Shown here: positions 43,906 to 52,836 of the stretch, piece by piece
How positions within the stretch are numbered: the first letter of the stretch is position 1
How the letters are laid out: the number at the start of each line of letters is the position of its first letter
Source of the DNA: Hyphomicrobium sp. CS1GBMeth3
GTDB lineage: Bacteria > Pseudomonadota > Alphaproteobacteria > Rhizobiales > Hyphomicrobiaceae
Length of the DNA: 64,000 nucleotides
Direction of reading: 5' to 3'
NCBI RefSeq assembly: GCF_900117455.1
Contig: NZ_FPHO01000003.1
Location: forward strand, 1,888,501 to 1,952,500
Program-made: the position numbers and the translations under genes
Notes under the pieces: model-generated
What the model was told of the DNA's origin: nothing
The model's input: the letters and a program-made list of their open reading frames with translations, nothing else
Database searches by the model: none

Positions 43906-44331
43906 CTAGCCGGATTCGCCCTCTCCGCCCGACACGAGCCGCATGAAGGTCTCGACCATGGGCGCATCGACATACTCGTCAACGCGCGTGACCAAGCCGT
44001 CCCGTACTGTGAAGACGCTTCGCATCTGGCCGGTGAACACCTCGCCGCTCGGCCTGTGGCGTAAAACCAGCTCGATGCGCGCCCGCACGACGTTTCCATC
44101 GACGGATAGGATCCGCGGCTTATAGACGAGGTAGTCGAAGATCTTTCGGATGCCGAGCAGAATCTCGTTCACGGCATCCCAGCCCACCGTCTCCCCGCCG
44201 AGCGGCAAGGCATCGGGTGAAACGTTCAACGTATAGACCACGTCCGGCGCGACTTTCGTCTTCATTGCGCCTGCGGGATCGGCGGCCCATTGGTGCAAAA
44301 GGGCGTGTACGACGTCGTGCGGAGACTGCAT
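43906..44331 (-). CDS. SnoaL-like (NTF2-fold) protein
   Basis: A 141-residue protein of the SnoaL/limonene-epoxide-hydrolase fold: an opening helix HDVVHALLHQWAAD and the curved sheet with GNVVRARIELVLRH, MRSVFTVRDGLVTRVDEYVD and the usual terminal helix. Members are small hydrolases, isomerases or binding proteins. Start uncertain: ATG at 44331 is used; the frame goes on to a GTG at 44373 without a better ribosome-binding site. It lies immediately downstream of msrB but on its own. Confidence 0.7.
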   Translation of the reverse strand: MQSPHDVVHALLHQWAADPAGAMKTKVAPDVVYTLNVSPDALPLGGETVGWDAVNEILLGIRKIFDYLVYKPRILSVDGNVVRARIELVLRHRPSGEVFTGQMRSVFTVRDGLVTRVDEYVDAPMVETFMRLVSGGEGESG

Positions 44332-44409
44332 CCGGCACCGGAGCGAGTGGAAAGACTGCTCCGATGCTGGCACGGCATTTGGTCTTGGGCAACCTCGTCT
44401 GCTGTCGGA

Positions 44410-44796
44410 CTACTCTTTTTGATGGTTGAGACAGACGGAATTGATGCAATAGCGCTTGCCCGATTCCGTTGGTCCGTCTTCGAAGACATGACCCAGGTGC
44501 GAGCCGCAGTTGGCACATCGCACCTCCGTCCGCACCATTCCGTGCGACGTATCCTGATGGTACTCGATCACGCCCGGTAGGGCCTGATCGAATGAGGGCC
44601 AGCCGGTGCCGGACTCGAATTTGGTATCGGACGCAAAGAGTTGCGCGCCGCACGCAGCACACGTGAACGTGCCTGCCGCATGCGTGTTGAGGTGCTCGCC
44701 CGTAAACGGGCGCTCGGTGCCGCCCTGGCGCAGCACGCGGTACTGCTCCGGCGAAAGCTTCTCACGCCAATAGGCCTCGTCGTGGGGGTCGGTCAT
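44410..44796 (-). CDS. msrB: peptide-methionine (R)-S-oxide reductase MsrB
   Basis: A 128-residue MsrB with the four zinc cysteines (CAACG and CANCG), the substrate segment [11 protein letters not shown], and the catalytic cysteine in RYCINSVCL. It reduces the R form of methionine sulfoxide in proteins. Its ATG overlaps the msrQ stop by four bases (ATGA), so the cytoplasmic repair enzyme is translated with the periplasmic MsrPQ system. Confidence 0.95.
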   Translation of the reverse strand: MTDPHDEAYWREKLSPEQYRVLRQGGTERPFTGEHLNTHAAGTFTCAACGAQLFASDTKFESGTGWPSFDQALPGVIEYHQDTSHGMVRTEVRCANCGSHLGHVFEDGPTESGKRYCINSVCLNHQKE

Positions 44797-45527
44797 GGAC
44801 GTCCTCGGTTCGTGTTGACGTTTCTGTGGTTTGTTCTGCGCCAGCCGTCGGCGATGCGGCAAAGCAGCAGCGCCGCCACGAAGGCGGCATAGACGAACGG
44901 TTCCGCGGGCCAAGCCTTGACTAGCATGATGAAATGCAGCGCCGCGGCGGCTGCCGCCAGATACACCCAGCGGTGCAGCCGCTGCCACGCGGCGGCGCCG
45001 AGCCTTCGGATCATGGTCGCATTCGACGTCGCCGCCAGCGGGATCAGGATCAAAAAGCTCAGAAGCCCGACCGTAATATAGGGTCGCTTGACGATATCCT
45101 TCCAGATCAGACCGGTGTCGAGCCCCTGATCGAGCCACACATACACCGTGACGTGAAACAGCGCGTACCAGAACGCGAGCAGCCCGATCGTGCGCCGGTA
45201 GGGCATGAGGTTCGGCCCGCCGAGGCGCCGCAGCGGCGTGATGGCGAGGGACGCAACGAGGAACCGCAGCGCCCAGAGCCCAAGCGTCTGCTCCAGCACC
45301 TTCAGCGGATCGGCGCCGAGCCGGTCCGAAACGGCGAGATGGAAGGTCCAAACAGCCGGCACGAGTCCGATCGCGTAAAGCGCCCAGCCGCCCGGGCCAA
45401 ACCACACGCGCCACCATCCCGAACGCGCACGGCCTGGCCGCGTCCGCACCGGGTCTGCCGCAATCTGGGAGCGCTCAATAGTTGGCACGGAGGTCCAGGC
45501 CCGCGTAAAGCTGCGCCACCTGCTCAC
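44793..45527 (-). CDS. msrQ: MsrQ, haem-binding membrane subunit
   Basis: A 244-residue protein with six hydrophobic helices and the conserved histidines in [21 protein letters not shown] and ALHFIM that hold haem in MsrQ/YedZ. It passes electrons from the quinone pool or flavin to MsrP. The frame overlaps the msrP end by 53 bases; the true start may be a codon inside that overlap. Between msrP and msrB in one operon. Confidence 0.93.
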   Translation of the reverse strand: MSRWRSFTRAWTSVPTIERSQIAADPVRTRPGRARSGWWRVWFGPGGWALYAIGLVPAVWTFHLAVSDRLGADPLKVLEQTLGLWALRFLVASLAITPLRRLGGPNLMPYRRTIGLLAFWYALFHVTVYVWLDQGLDTGLIWKDIVKRPYITVGLLSFLILIPLAATSNATMIRRLGAAAWQRLHRWVYLAAAAAALHFIMLVKAWPAEPFVYAAFVAALLLCRIADGWRRTNHRNVNTNRGRP

Positions 45528-46425
45528 CGTAGCCGTTGAACATCAGCGTCGGCCGACGCTTGGCGAACAGCCCGCTTCCTTCGCCGATCCGCCGCTCCGT
45601 AGCTTGGCTCCAGCGCGGATGATCAACCTCCGGATTGACGTTCGAATAGAAGCCGTACTCGCTGGCCTGCGAGGATTGCCATGTCGTCGGCGGTTGCTTC
45701 TCGACGAGCGAAATGCGGACGATCGACTTGATGCTCTTGAACCCATACTTCCAGGGCACGACGAGCCGCAACGGCGCGCCGTTCTGGTTTGGCAGCGTCT
45801 CGCCGTACATGCCGGTCGCGAGAATGGTGAGCGGGTGCATCGCCTCGTCCAGCCGGAGCCCCTCGAGATAAGGCCACGGCAGCGGCTGGAAGAGCCCTTT
45901 CTGCGCCGGCATCTCCTCGGGCCGCACCAGCGTTTCGAACGCCACGTACTTCGCGCTGCCGAGCGGCTCGACGCGCTTAAGCAGGTCTGCGAGCGGAAAG
46001 CCGATCCACGGGATGACCATCGACCAGCCCTCGACGCAGCGCAGCCGATAGACGCGCTCCTCGAGCGCAACAGGCTTCAGGATATCCTCGATCGCCATCG
46101 TCTGCGGCTTGCCGACAAGCCCGTCGATCTTGACCGACCATGGGCTGGTCGTCAGCGTGTGGGCGTACGCTGCCGGATCGGCCTTGTCGGTGCCGAACTC
46201 GTAGAAGTTGTTGTAGGTCGTGGCGTCCTCGCGCCGCGTCACCGGCTCGTCGGTCGAGAAGGGACTCTTTTGTGTGGCGATGGGCGCGCCCTGCGACCGA
46301 TCTTTCGGCAAGAGCGCCAGGGCCGCAAGCCCGAGACCACCGGTCAAAAGCTCGCGGCGGCGGAAATAAACGCTCCTTGGCGTAATTTCGGAGGCCGGGA
46401 TGTCGCGCGCCTTGCGGATTAGCAT
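45475..46425 (-). CDS. msrP: MsrP, periplasmic molybdopterin methionine sulfoxide reductase
   Basis: A 316-residue enzyme. A twin-arginine signal is present (RRRELLTGG at residues 22-30), the molybdenum-binding cysteine is Cys130 in [10 protein letters not shown], and [13 protein letters not shown] is typical of YedY/MsrP. It repairs oxidised methionines of periplasmic proteins. It is the first gene of msrP-msrQ-msrB and is divergent from the DUF2779 gene across 138 bases, where the promoters must lie. Confidence 0.95.
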   Translation of the reverse strand: MLIRKARDIPASEITPRSVYFRRRELLTGGLGLAALALLPKDRSQGAPIATQKSPFSTDEPVTRREDATTYNNFYEFGTDKADPAAYAHTLTTSPWSVKIDGLVGKPQTMAIEDILKPVALEERVYRLRCVEGWSMVIPWIGFPLADLLKRVEPLGSAKYVAFETLVRPEEMPAQKGLFQPLPWPYLEGLRLDEAMHPLTILATGMYGETLPNQNGAPLRLVVPWKYGFKSIKSIVRISLVEKQPPTTWQSSQASEYGFYSNVNPEVDHPRWSQATERRIGEGSGLFAKRRPTLMFNGYGEQVAQLYAGLDLRANY

Positions 46426-46563
46426 GGGAAAAGCCCCTTACGGGTTTGGCTGATCTTACTGACTTTAGTACGTTGTCGCCGTGGCTTTGGTTACATAGGG
46501 TCGCCGATTTTCTATGGCGAGGGGGCGTTTCAATCGGGGGCGGCCGCAAAGCGGCCGGACGAC

Positions 46564-48081
46564 ATGAAGCTCAGCAAGACGAACTACCTCGTCTACCGCG
46601 ACTGCGCCCACAACGCCTGGGTCAAGGTTCACAAGCCCGACGTCTATCACGCCGAGCCGCTTTCTGTTTTCGAGCGTGCGATCATAGAGGTCGGCAACGA
46701 CGTCGACGTGCGCGCCCGTGACCTGTTCCCAGGCGGGATTTTGATCCGGCGTGGCGATGCGGTCGGCACGGCGCAAATGGTTTCCGAGCGCGCGTCCGTC
46801 CTCTATCAGCCGGTCTTCGAGACCGAGCGCTACACGACGGCCTGCGACGTTCTGGCCTGGAACGAGGCCGCCGGCGGCTACGACCTCTACGAGGTCAAGG
46901 CCTCGACGAGCGGCGATGACCGCAAGGCCAAGGATGATCTTTACGCTCACGACATCGCGTTCCAGGCGCTCGTGCTGCGCGCCAACGGCCTGCCGCTCGC
47001 CCGCCTGCACCTCGTGCGCTTGAATGGTGACTACGTCTCGGATGGCACGCTCGATCTCGCGCGCCTCTTCACGCGTGAGGATTTCACGGACCGCGTGACG
47101 CCTCTCCTCGAGAAGGTCGAGTCCGAGATGGATGCGGCGCACGACTTGATCCAGCTCGCAGCTTTGCCCGCGCCGCCCTGCACCTGCATCTACAAAGGTC
47201 GCAGCAGCCACTGCACGTCGTTTGCCCACATCAATCCGGATGTTCCGGAGTACAGCGTCCATGATCTCACGCGCATCGGCACCTCGCCAAAGCGCCTGCG
47301 CGCGCTGATCGACGACGGCATTCTTTCGATCACGGACGTGCCGATCGATTTCGAGCTGACGATCCCGCAGCGTCATCAGGTCGATACCGCGCGTCGCCGC
47401 CAGCCGTACGTTGATCTGCCGCCGCTCGCAGCCTTTCTCGATCAGATCCGCTATCCGATCGCGTTCCTCGACTACGAGACGTATCCTTGCGCACTGCCGC
47501 GCTTTGCAGGCTACGCGCCGTTCAACCACGTCCCGTTCCAGTTCTCGCTGCACACGATCGAGGCTCCCGGCGCCGAGCCGGTACATCGCGAGTTCCTGTT
47601 CACCGAGGCAACCTGTCCCGATGTCCCGTTCGTTGGCGCGTTGAGAAGCGCGCTGCCGGAAGACGGCGCCGTCGTCGTCTGGAACAAGCCGTTCGAACGC
47701 GGCATCAACGCCAAGCTCGCCGAGCGCTTGCCGCACGAGGCGGCCTATCTCACATCCGTCAACGATCGCGTCGTCGATCTGATGGACGTGTTCACGCAGC
47801 AGATGGTCGTGCATCCGGGTTTCCGCGGTCGCACGTCGATCAAGTGGGTGCTGCCGGCGCTGGTGCCAGACCTCTCCTACAAGGGGCTCGCGATCCAGGA
47901 AGGCGCGACGGCAAGCGAAACCTGGAATGCGATGGTGACGGGCGAACTCGAGCCGGACGAAGCGCGCGCGGCGGCGAAGAATCTTCTGACTTACTGCGGG
48001 CTCGACTCGCTCGCGATGCTGGAAATCTGGCGCGCGTTGCAAGACATCTCGGCCACCCACGACATCCGCCAAGCCGGCTGA
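46564..48081 (+). CDS. DUF2779 protein: Cas4-like nuclease fused to a DEDD exonuclease domain
   Basis: A 505-residue protein with two nuclease folds. The first is PD-(D/E)xK: Asp95 in TTACDVLAWN, Glu110 and Lys112 in YEVKAST, bracketed by Cys14 and a cluster Cys206, Cys208, Cys217, as in the iron-sulfur nucleases of the Cas4/AddB group. The second begins with FLDYETYP (Asp303, Glu305), motif I of DnaQ-like DEDD exonucleases, and runs to LTYCGLDSLAMLEIW near the end, motif III. It fits the DUF2779 family of unknown function; a role in DNA or RNA processing is inferred. Confidence 0.85.
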   Translation: MKLSKTNYLVYRDCAHNAWVKVHKPDVYHAEPLSVFERAIIEVGNDVDVRARDLFPGGILIRRGDAVGTAQMVSERASVLYQPVFETERYTTACDVLAWNEAAGGYDLYEVKASTSGDDRKAKDDLYAHDIAFQALVLRANGLPLARLHLVRLNGDYVSDGTLDLARLFTREDFTDRVTPLLEKVESEMDAAHDLIQLAALPAPPCTCIYKGRSSHCTSFAHINPDVPEYSVHDLTRIGTSPKRLRALIDDGILSITDVPIDFELTIPQRHQVDTARRRQPYVDLPPLAAFLDQIRYPIAFLDYETYPCALPRFAGYAPFNHVPFQFSLHTIEAPGAEPVHREFLFTEATCPDVPFVGALRSALPEDGAVVVWNKPFERGINAKLAERLPHEAAYLTSVNDRVVDLMDVFTQQMVVHPGFRGRTSIKWVLPALVPDLSYKGLAIQEGATASETWNAMVTGELEPDEARAAAKNLLTYCGLDSLAMLEIWRALQDISATHDIRQAG

Positions 48082-48125
48082 CAGCGTTACACCTTAATTG
48101 GGCCGAGGCAGTGTGGAGAAATCAG

Positions 48126-48458
48126 TCACTGCGCGCCGGGGCGGCAAGGGCCGCGCTCGCCCGGCAGATCCTGCGGCTTCGGTCCGAAGTTCTTCAGGTA
48201 TTCCTTGGTCGCCTGATAGGCGAGGTGCTCGCCCTGGCAGTCGATCTTGTCGATAGAGCCGGTCTCGAGCGCGTCTCCGTCGCCCTGCGCCTCGACCTCA
48301 GCCGCCTCGGTCTTCCGCGAGGACGCTGTTTCTGCGCTCCGCTTCGCGGGTGCGATCTGGTCGTCCTTGAGCGATCCCATCTCGCGAACCGCCTCACGGG
48401 TGCACCCGGCCGCAAAGATCGCGACCGCGACGAGGATGAAAGGAGAAAGCCTTGGCAT
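48126..48458 (-). CDS. small lipoprotein
   Basis: A 110-residue lipoprotein: the lipobox FAAGC places the lipidated cysteine at residue 19. The mature part is charged, Ala/Lys/Glu-rich, with two further cysteines near the end (KIDCQGE and RGPCRPG). No family was recognised. It is convergent with the DUF2779 gene. Confidence 0.75.
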   Translation of the reverse strand: MPRLSPFILVAVAIFAAGCTREAVREMGSLKDDQIAPAKRSAETASSRKTEAAEVEAQGDGDALETGSIDKIDCQGEHLAYQATKEYLKNFGPKPQDLPGERGPCRPGAQ

Positions 48459-48521
48459 TGCGATCCTTGGGTAGGCTGGGCCGACGCAACACCGTCCGAG
48501 CGGGATTTGGAATGAACCCTT

Positions 48522-49079
48522 TTACTCATCTCTGAGTCGCACGCGCGCAACTACGGAACCGGCAAAGAATCCACAGTGTTTTTCGAGGCTTGCGGATGCG
48601 AAATTCAAGGCCTGACGCAGCAGGGCAACAACGGCGTTCCGCTCAGCCGACCCGCCGCGCCTTGACGTCGATAACCGGGCCGCGCCTGTCCCCGCACGGC
48701 GCACGTGGCCGTGCTTTTCCAGATGCGCCTTGAGCAGCGTGACGTTCTTGCGGTTAGCGCGGAACATCACGTCGAACGCGTCGCCCGCGAACGGCACGAT
48801 GCCGACGACCGTATCGACAGCGGTATTGGCGATCATGCGCGCCAGCGTGAAGCGCGACACGCCGAGCTGACGCGCCTCCCAGATCAGGTAGCTCGAGATG
48901 CCTTGCGAAATGAGGTCGCCGATGATCGGGACCAGTCCGATGATCGCATCAAGGCCCACCCGGACATTCGTGCCGGGGATCTCGAACAGATCGTCCATGA
49001 GCCTCGACACGCCCTCGATGCGGGCAACGGCGGCCGCGACCGCCGGATCCTCGTAACGCTCGACAGTGTCGGTCTTCAT
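48522..49079 (-). CDS. DUF4112-domain protein
   Basis: A 185-residue protein whose first 120 residues match the DUF4112 pattern: FEIPGTNVRVGLDAIIGLVP, GDLISQGISSYLIWEA, and GDAFDVMFRANRKNVTLLKAHLE, with two or three hydrophobic segments. The last 60 residues are not conserved in the family and look drifted. The domain has no assigned function. It stands alone, divergent from the next membrane gene. Confidence 0.82.
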   Translation of the reverse strand: MKTDTVERYEDPAVAAAVARIEGVSRLMDDLFEIPGTNVRVGLDAIIGLVPIIGDLISQGISSYLIWEARQLGVSRFTLARMIANTAVDTVVGIVPFAGDAFDVMFRANRKNVTLLKAHLEKHGHVRRAGTGAARLSTSRRGGSAERNAVVALLRQALNFASASLEKHCGFFAGSVVARVRLRDE

Positions 49080-49263
49080 CGAGTTGATGGCGTCGTCCCC
49101 CTTTCAAAGGGCGCTTGTGTCCGACCAGTCCGGGACCTAGGGTGAAATCCGGGCGTGGTAAACGCCCGGTTCATGTTGGGACAACGGGGGTCCCGGTCAA
49201 GGGTGGGTGGCATCGTGCGCCTATGGCGCCGACGAAGCGATGCTGCGGGAAGGACGGCCTTTT

Positions 49264-49545
49264 ATGCTTCTGCGTCTCCTGCTGAGCACCAGCACGCTTT
49301 TCTTTTCCATGATCCTCGGCGCATTCGCGCTGGCCGTGGTGGGCTACAACTGGCCCCAGACGCTGTCCGATATGCTGGGCTGGGCGCGCGACCTCAAAAG
49401 CGTCATCACCTCGACCGGCCTCGATCCTAAATACAACATCTGGGTCGAGCTGCTGCTCGAGGAGCGCCAGCTGCTCTTCATGTTCTTCACCATCGCCGCG
49501 CGCATTTTTCTGGCGCTCTTGTTCGCGCCGTTCTCGAGCCGCTGA
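49264..49545 (+). CDS. small membrane protein, function unknown
   Basis: A 93-residue protein with a hydrophobic segment at the start (residues 1-27), a polar middle (SDMLGWARDLKSVITSTG) and a second hydrophobic segment at about 71-90. GAAGGA lies about ten bases before the ATG at 49264; the frame is open to 49207. No family was recognised. Confidence 0.6.
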   Translation: MLLRLLLSTSTLFFSMILGAFALAVVGYNWPQTLSDMLGWARDLKSVITSTGLDPKYNIWVELLLEERQLLFMFFTIAARIFLALLFAPFSSR

Positions 49546-49672
49546 CGCGCGTCGGCGCACCCCATCCTGGTTAACGCCCCGTTAGCGCGAGCGCCCGATA
49601 ATCCCCGCGGGCCGCGCATGGTGCCGGCCGCAACGCCGCGTCAATCCGCTTCGCGCGAGGGGCCGAAAGCGC

Positions 49673-51805
49673 ATGGGCTACGACGGCCGCGATCCACGCT
49701 TCTACCATTACCGGCAGGATCATCCGGATCCGCACTGGTACGCCTATCCGCACGCGTATCCGGAGTGGCTGCCGCCGGAGCCGCCGAGACCTGCCCCGCC
49801 CGAGCCTCCTAGGCGCCGGCCGCGCCGCGGGGTGCGCAAGCTCATCCGCTTCTTTCTCGCCGTCACGATCCGGGTGTTCTGCGTCGCCGCCGTCCTGATC
49901 GGCGCGCTGTTCGTCTACTACACCTTCACCTATCCGGACCCTCTGGGCATGCGGCCGCAGGGCACCGGACCCGTGATCCGCATCATGGCGCGCGACGGCA
50001 CACCGCTCGCCGAACGCGGCGTCTCGCGCGACTACATCCCGCTCGACATGCTGCCGCCGCACGCCGCCGACGCGGTGGTTGCGATCGAGGACCGTCGCTT
50101 CTTCGATCACCCCGGCGTCGATCCGTTCGGCCTCGTCCGCGCCACCGTCGCCAACGCCCGTGCCGGGCGGGTCGTGCAGGGCGGCTCCACCATCACGCAG
50201 CAGCTCGTCAAGAACCTGTTCCTCTCCTCCGAGCGCACACTCGAGCGCAAGGCCGAGGAGGTTCTGATGGCGATCTGGCTCGAGCTCAGGCTGTCCAAAC
50301 GCGACATCCTCGAGCTCTATCTCAACCGCGTCTACTTCGGCGGTGGCGCGCACGGCATCGAGGCCGCGTCGCAGCGCTACTTCGGTAAGTCGGCACGCCA
50401 CCTGACGCTGCCCGAGGCGGCGGTGATCGCGGGGCTTCTGAAAGCACCCTCCCGCTATGCGCCGAGCGCAAGCCCCGTGCAGGCCATCGCCCGCGGACGC
50501 GTTGTGGTCGAGAAAATGCGCGAAGCCGGTTTCATCGGCGACGACGAGGCGGCAGCGGCTCTTGCCGCTGAAATTCGCTTCTCTCCCTTGATGCGCGTCC
50601 CCGGCCAACCCGAGATGGCCTACGCCGTCGACCTCGTGCTCGACGCCGCCTCGCGCTTCGAGAACGCCGATAACAACGAGATCGTGATCGAGACGACCCT
50701 CGATGCCGCGCTTCAGCGCCGCGCCGCTGAAACCGTCGAGCGCTCTCTGGCCGAACGCGGTGAGGCGCTCGACGCCTCCCAGGCCGCGATCGTCGTGGTG
50801 GGGCCTGACGGCGGTATCCGTGCCCTTGTCGGCGGCCGCTCCTACGCGGACAGCCAGTTCAACCGGGCCACAAGAGCACATCGCCAGCCGGGGTCGGCAT
50901 TTAAGCCCGTGGTCTACTTGGCGGCGATCGAGCAGGGCCTCGCGCCCGACAGCATCGTCGAGGACGCCCCGATCACCGCGGGGTCGTGGTCGCCGCGCAA
51001 CGAGAACGGCCGTAACGTAGGCCCGACGACGCTGCGCAACGCCCTCGCGCAATCGATCAATACCGTCGCCGTGCGCCTTCTGCTCGGAACGGGCGTGGAC
51101 GCCGTCTTAGCCACCGCGCGTCGCCTCGGCATGACGGCGCCGCTGCGCCGAGATGCCTCCCTCGCGCTCGGCACGTCCGAGGTGTCTCTGTTGGATCTCA
51201 CCGGCGCCTACGCCGCCTTCGCCAACGGTGGCTACGTCAACGCGCCCTATGCCGTACGCCAGGTGCGCACAGGAGCCGGCAAGGTCTTGTTCCAGCGTAT
51301 CGACGCAAAGTCAGGGACGGCGATATCCCCCGCCGCGGTCGCGGCCATGGATGATCTGTTGGGCGCCGTCGTGACGGACGGCACGGGCCGCCGCGCCGCC
51401 ATCCGCGGCCGCCGCGTCGCCGGCAAGACGGGCACCTCGCAAGACTACCGCGACGCCTGGTTCATCGGCTACACGGACGAGCTGACCGCCGGCGTCTGGG
51501 TCGGCAACGACGACGGGCGCGCCATGAAGAAGGTCGTGGGCGGCACGCTGCCGGCCGAGATCTGGCGCGAGGTCATGACGGCAGCGGTGGAAAGGACGCA
51601 CCCATTTTCATCGCCGACAGGAACCGTCGGTGACGTCGAGTCCGTGACCAAGGCCCTCGATGAGGCGCGGAGCCGCAAGCGGAAGCAGGACAGCGAAACG
51701 CAGCCGGCGAGCCAGCCACCATCGGATCAGGCCCGCGGCGAATCCAGCGTCACGCCCGAAGGCCGCATCCTCGTGATGCCGCCTCCGCAATCCCAGCAGC
51801 CCTGA
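49673..51805 (+). CDS. class A penicillin-binding protein (PBP1a/PbpC-like)
   Basis: A 710-residue bifunctional peptidoglycan synthase. A Tyr/His/Pro-rich cytoplasmic tail (residues 1-53) is followed by a transmembrane helix (about 56-85). The glycosyltransferase domain has Glu139 in AIEDRRFFDHPG and GGSTITQQLVKNLFL; the transpeptidase has Ser408 and Lys411 in GSAFK, Ser461-Ile-Asn463, and KTGTS at 585-589. It polymerises and cross-links the cell wall. The proline-rich C-terminus is disordered. The N-terminal tail is unusual for its aromatic and histidine content. Confidence 0.93.
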   Translation: MGYDGRDPRFYHYRQDHPDPHWYAYPHAYPEWLPPEPPRPAPPEPPRRRPRRGVRKLIRFFLAVTIRVFCVAAVLIGALFVYYTFTYPDPLGMRPQGTGPVIRIMARDGTPLAERGVSRDYIPLDMLPPHAADAVVAIEDRRFFDHPGVDPFGLVRATVANARAGRVVQGGSTITQQLVKNLFLSSERTLERKAEEVLMAIWLELRLSKRDILELYLNRVYFGGGAHGIEAASQRYFGKSARHLTLPEAAVIAGLLKAPSRYAPSASPVQAIARGRVVVEKMREAGFIGDDEAAAALAAEIRFSPLMRVPGQPEMAYAVDLVLDAASRFENADNNEIVIETTLDAALQRRAAETVERSLAERGEALDASQAAIVVVGPDGGIRALVGGRSYADSQFNRATRAHRQPGSAFKPVVYLAAIEQGLAPDSIVEDAPITAGSWSPRNENGRNVGPTTLRNALAQSINTVAVRLLLGTGVDAVLATARRLGMTAPLRRDASLALGTSEVSLLDLTGAYAAFANGGYVNAPYAVRQVRTGAGKVLFQRIDAKSGTAISPAAVAAMDDLLGAVVTDGTGRRAAIRGRRVAGKTGTSQDYRDAWFIGYTDELTAGVWVGNDDGRAMKKVVGGTLPAEIWREVMTAAVERTHPFSSPTGTVGDVESVTKALDEARSRKRKQDSETQPASQPPSDQARGESSVTPEGRILVMPPPQSQQP

Positions 51806-51809
51806 GCGC

Positions 51810-52580
51810 TCACGCCTCGTCTGCTGTCGCGCCGTAGCGGTGCAGGTCCATGCCGTAGATCTGCAGCCAGCGCTTGGCTTCCTCGAGGTCGGGCATGGTC
51901 TTTTGTACCAGCGCCCAGAAGCGCGGCCCATGGTTCATCTCGCGCAGATGGGCGACCTCGTGCGCCGCCACGTAATCGAGGATCTCGGGCGGTGCCATGA
52001 TGAGCCGCCAGGAGAACGACAGCACGCCCGTCGTCGAGCAGGAGCCCCAGCGGCTGCTCTGATCGCGCACGGCGATACGCTTCGTCGTGACTCCGAGCCG
52101 GCCAGCGTGGAAGCGAACGCGCTCGTCGAGGCAGCGATGGGCTTCCTTGGCCAGCCAGTCCTTAAGCCGACGCGGCGCATGCTCGACATGGCCCGAGACG
52201 CGCAGCTCGGGATAAGGAGAAGCGACCTTGCGCTCCACCGGCCCGCGACGGCCGGGGCCGGCGAACACGATGCGGTGTGCCTCCCCGCGCAGTGGGATGA
52301 ACGCGCCATCCAGAAACGGCACCGGATCGGGCAAGCTGTCGAGGCGCGCTCGCACCCAGTCGATATTGCGCGTGATGAACGAGTCCGCCTCATCGAGATC
52401 GCACTGCACGGGCAGCGTAACGATCACGGTGCGCCGCGTCCGGCTCACGCGCAACGTAAGCCGACGCGCGGCCGGATGACGACGGACTTCCACCGGAGCG
52501 CCGATGTCACCGATGTTGTCGCCGTTGAGCGTCGAGGACGCGCTTCTTCTCGTCTTCCGCATGAATGACTTTCGGAACAC
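51810..52580 (-). CDS. YgjP-like (SprT/DUF45) metallopeptidase
   Basis: A 256-residue protein with the zinc-binding HEVAH in YVAAHEVAHLREMNH and, before it, VRDQSSRWGSCSTTG, which is the signature of the YgjP/DUF45 family. The first half is beta-rich with RRLTLRVSRTRRTVIVTLP. The ATG six codons later (52562) is an alternative start. Substrate unknown. It is convergent with the PBP gene. Confidence 0.85.
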   Translation of the reverse strand: MFRKSFMRKTRRSASSTLNGDNIGDIGAPVEVRRHPAARRLTLRVSRTRRTVIVTLPVQCDLDEADSFITRNIDWVRARLDSLPDPVPFLDGAFIPLRGEAHRIVFAGPGRRGPVERKVASPYPELRVSGHVEHAPRRLKDWLAKEAHRCLDERVRFHAGRLGVTTKRIAVRDQSSRWGSCSTTGVLSFSWRLIMAPPEILDYVAAHEVAHLREMNHGPRFWALVQKTMPDLEEAKRWLQIYGMDLHRYGATADEA

Positions 52581-52836
52581 ACGCTAGGCTAGGGACGCGG
52601 GAACGTTGAGTTGGATGCTACGGATTGAGCGGCTTCTCCTCATCCTGGAGGCAGTTAGCGCCACGCTCGATCCCGTCACCCACTTAGCAACAGAGTGAAG
52701 CGCATCTCCAGCGTGAAATTGTGACGTGGCACAAACCGGTCCCGCAACTGTGGCACGCCGGCCATGATACGGCTGCTGATCGAAAGCCGAAAAAATAAGA
52801 AGCATTTGAATGCGGCGAGGGGGCTCATCGTCGGCG

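Noticed and set aside
44410..45417. 335-codon frame running through msrB into msrQ
   Set aside because: Only the last 128 codons are MsrB; the upstream part is the wrong frame of msrQ.
46465..48072. 535-codon minus-strand frame opposite the DUF2779 gene
   Set aside because: The plus-strand product has clear nuclease motifs; the minus-strand translation is Arg-rich and shows none.
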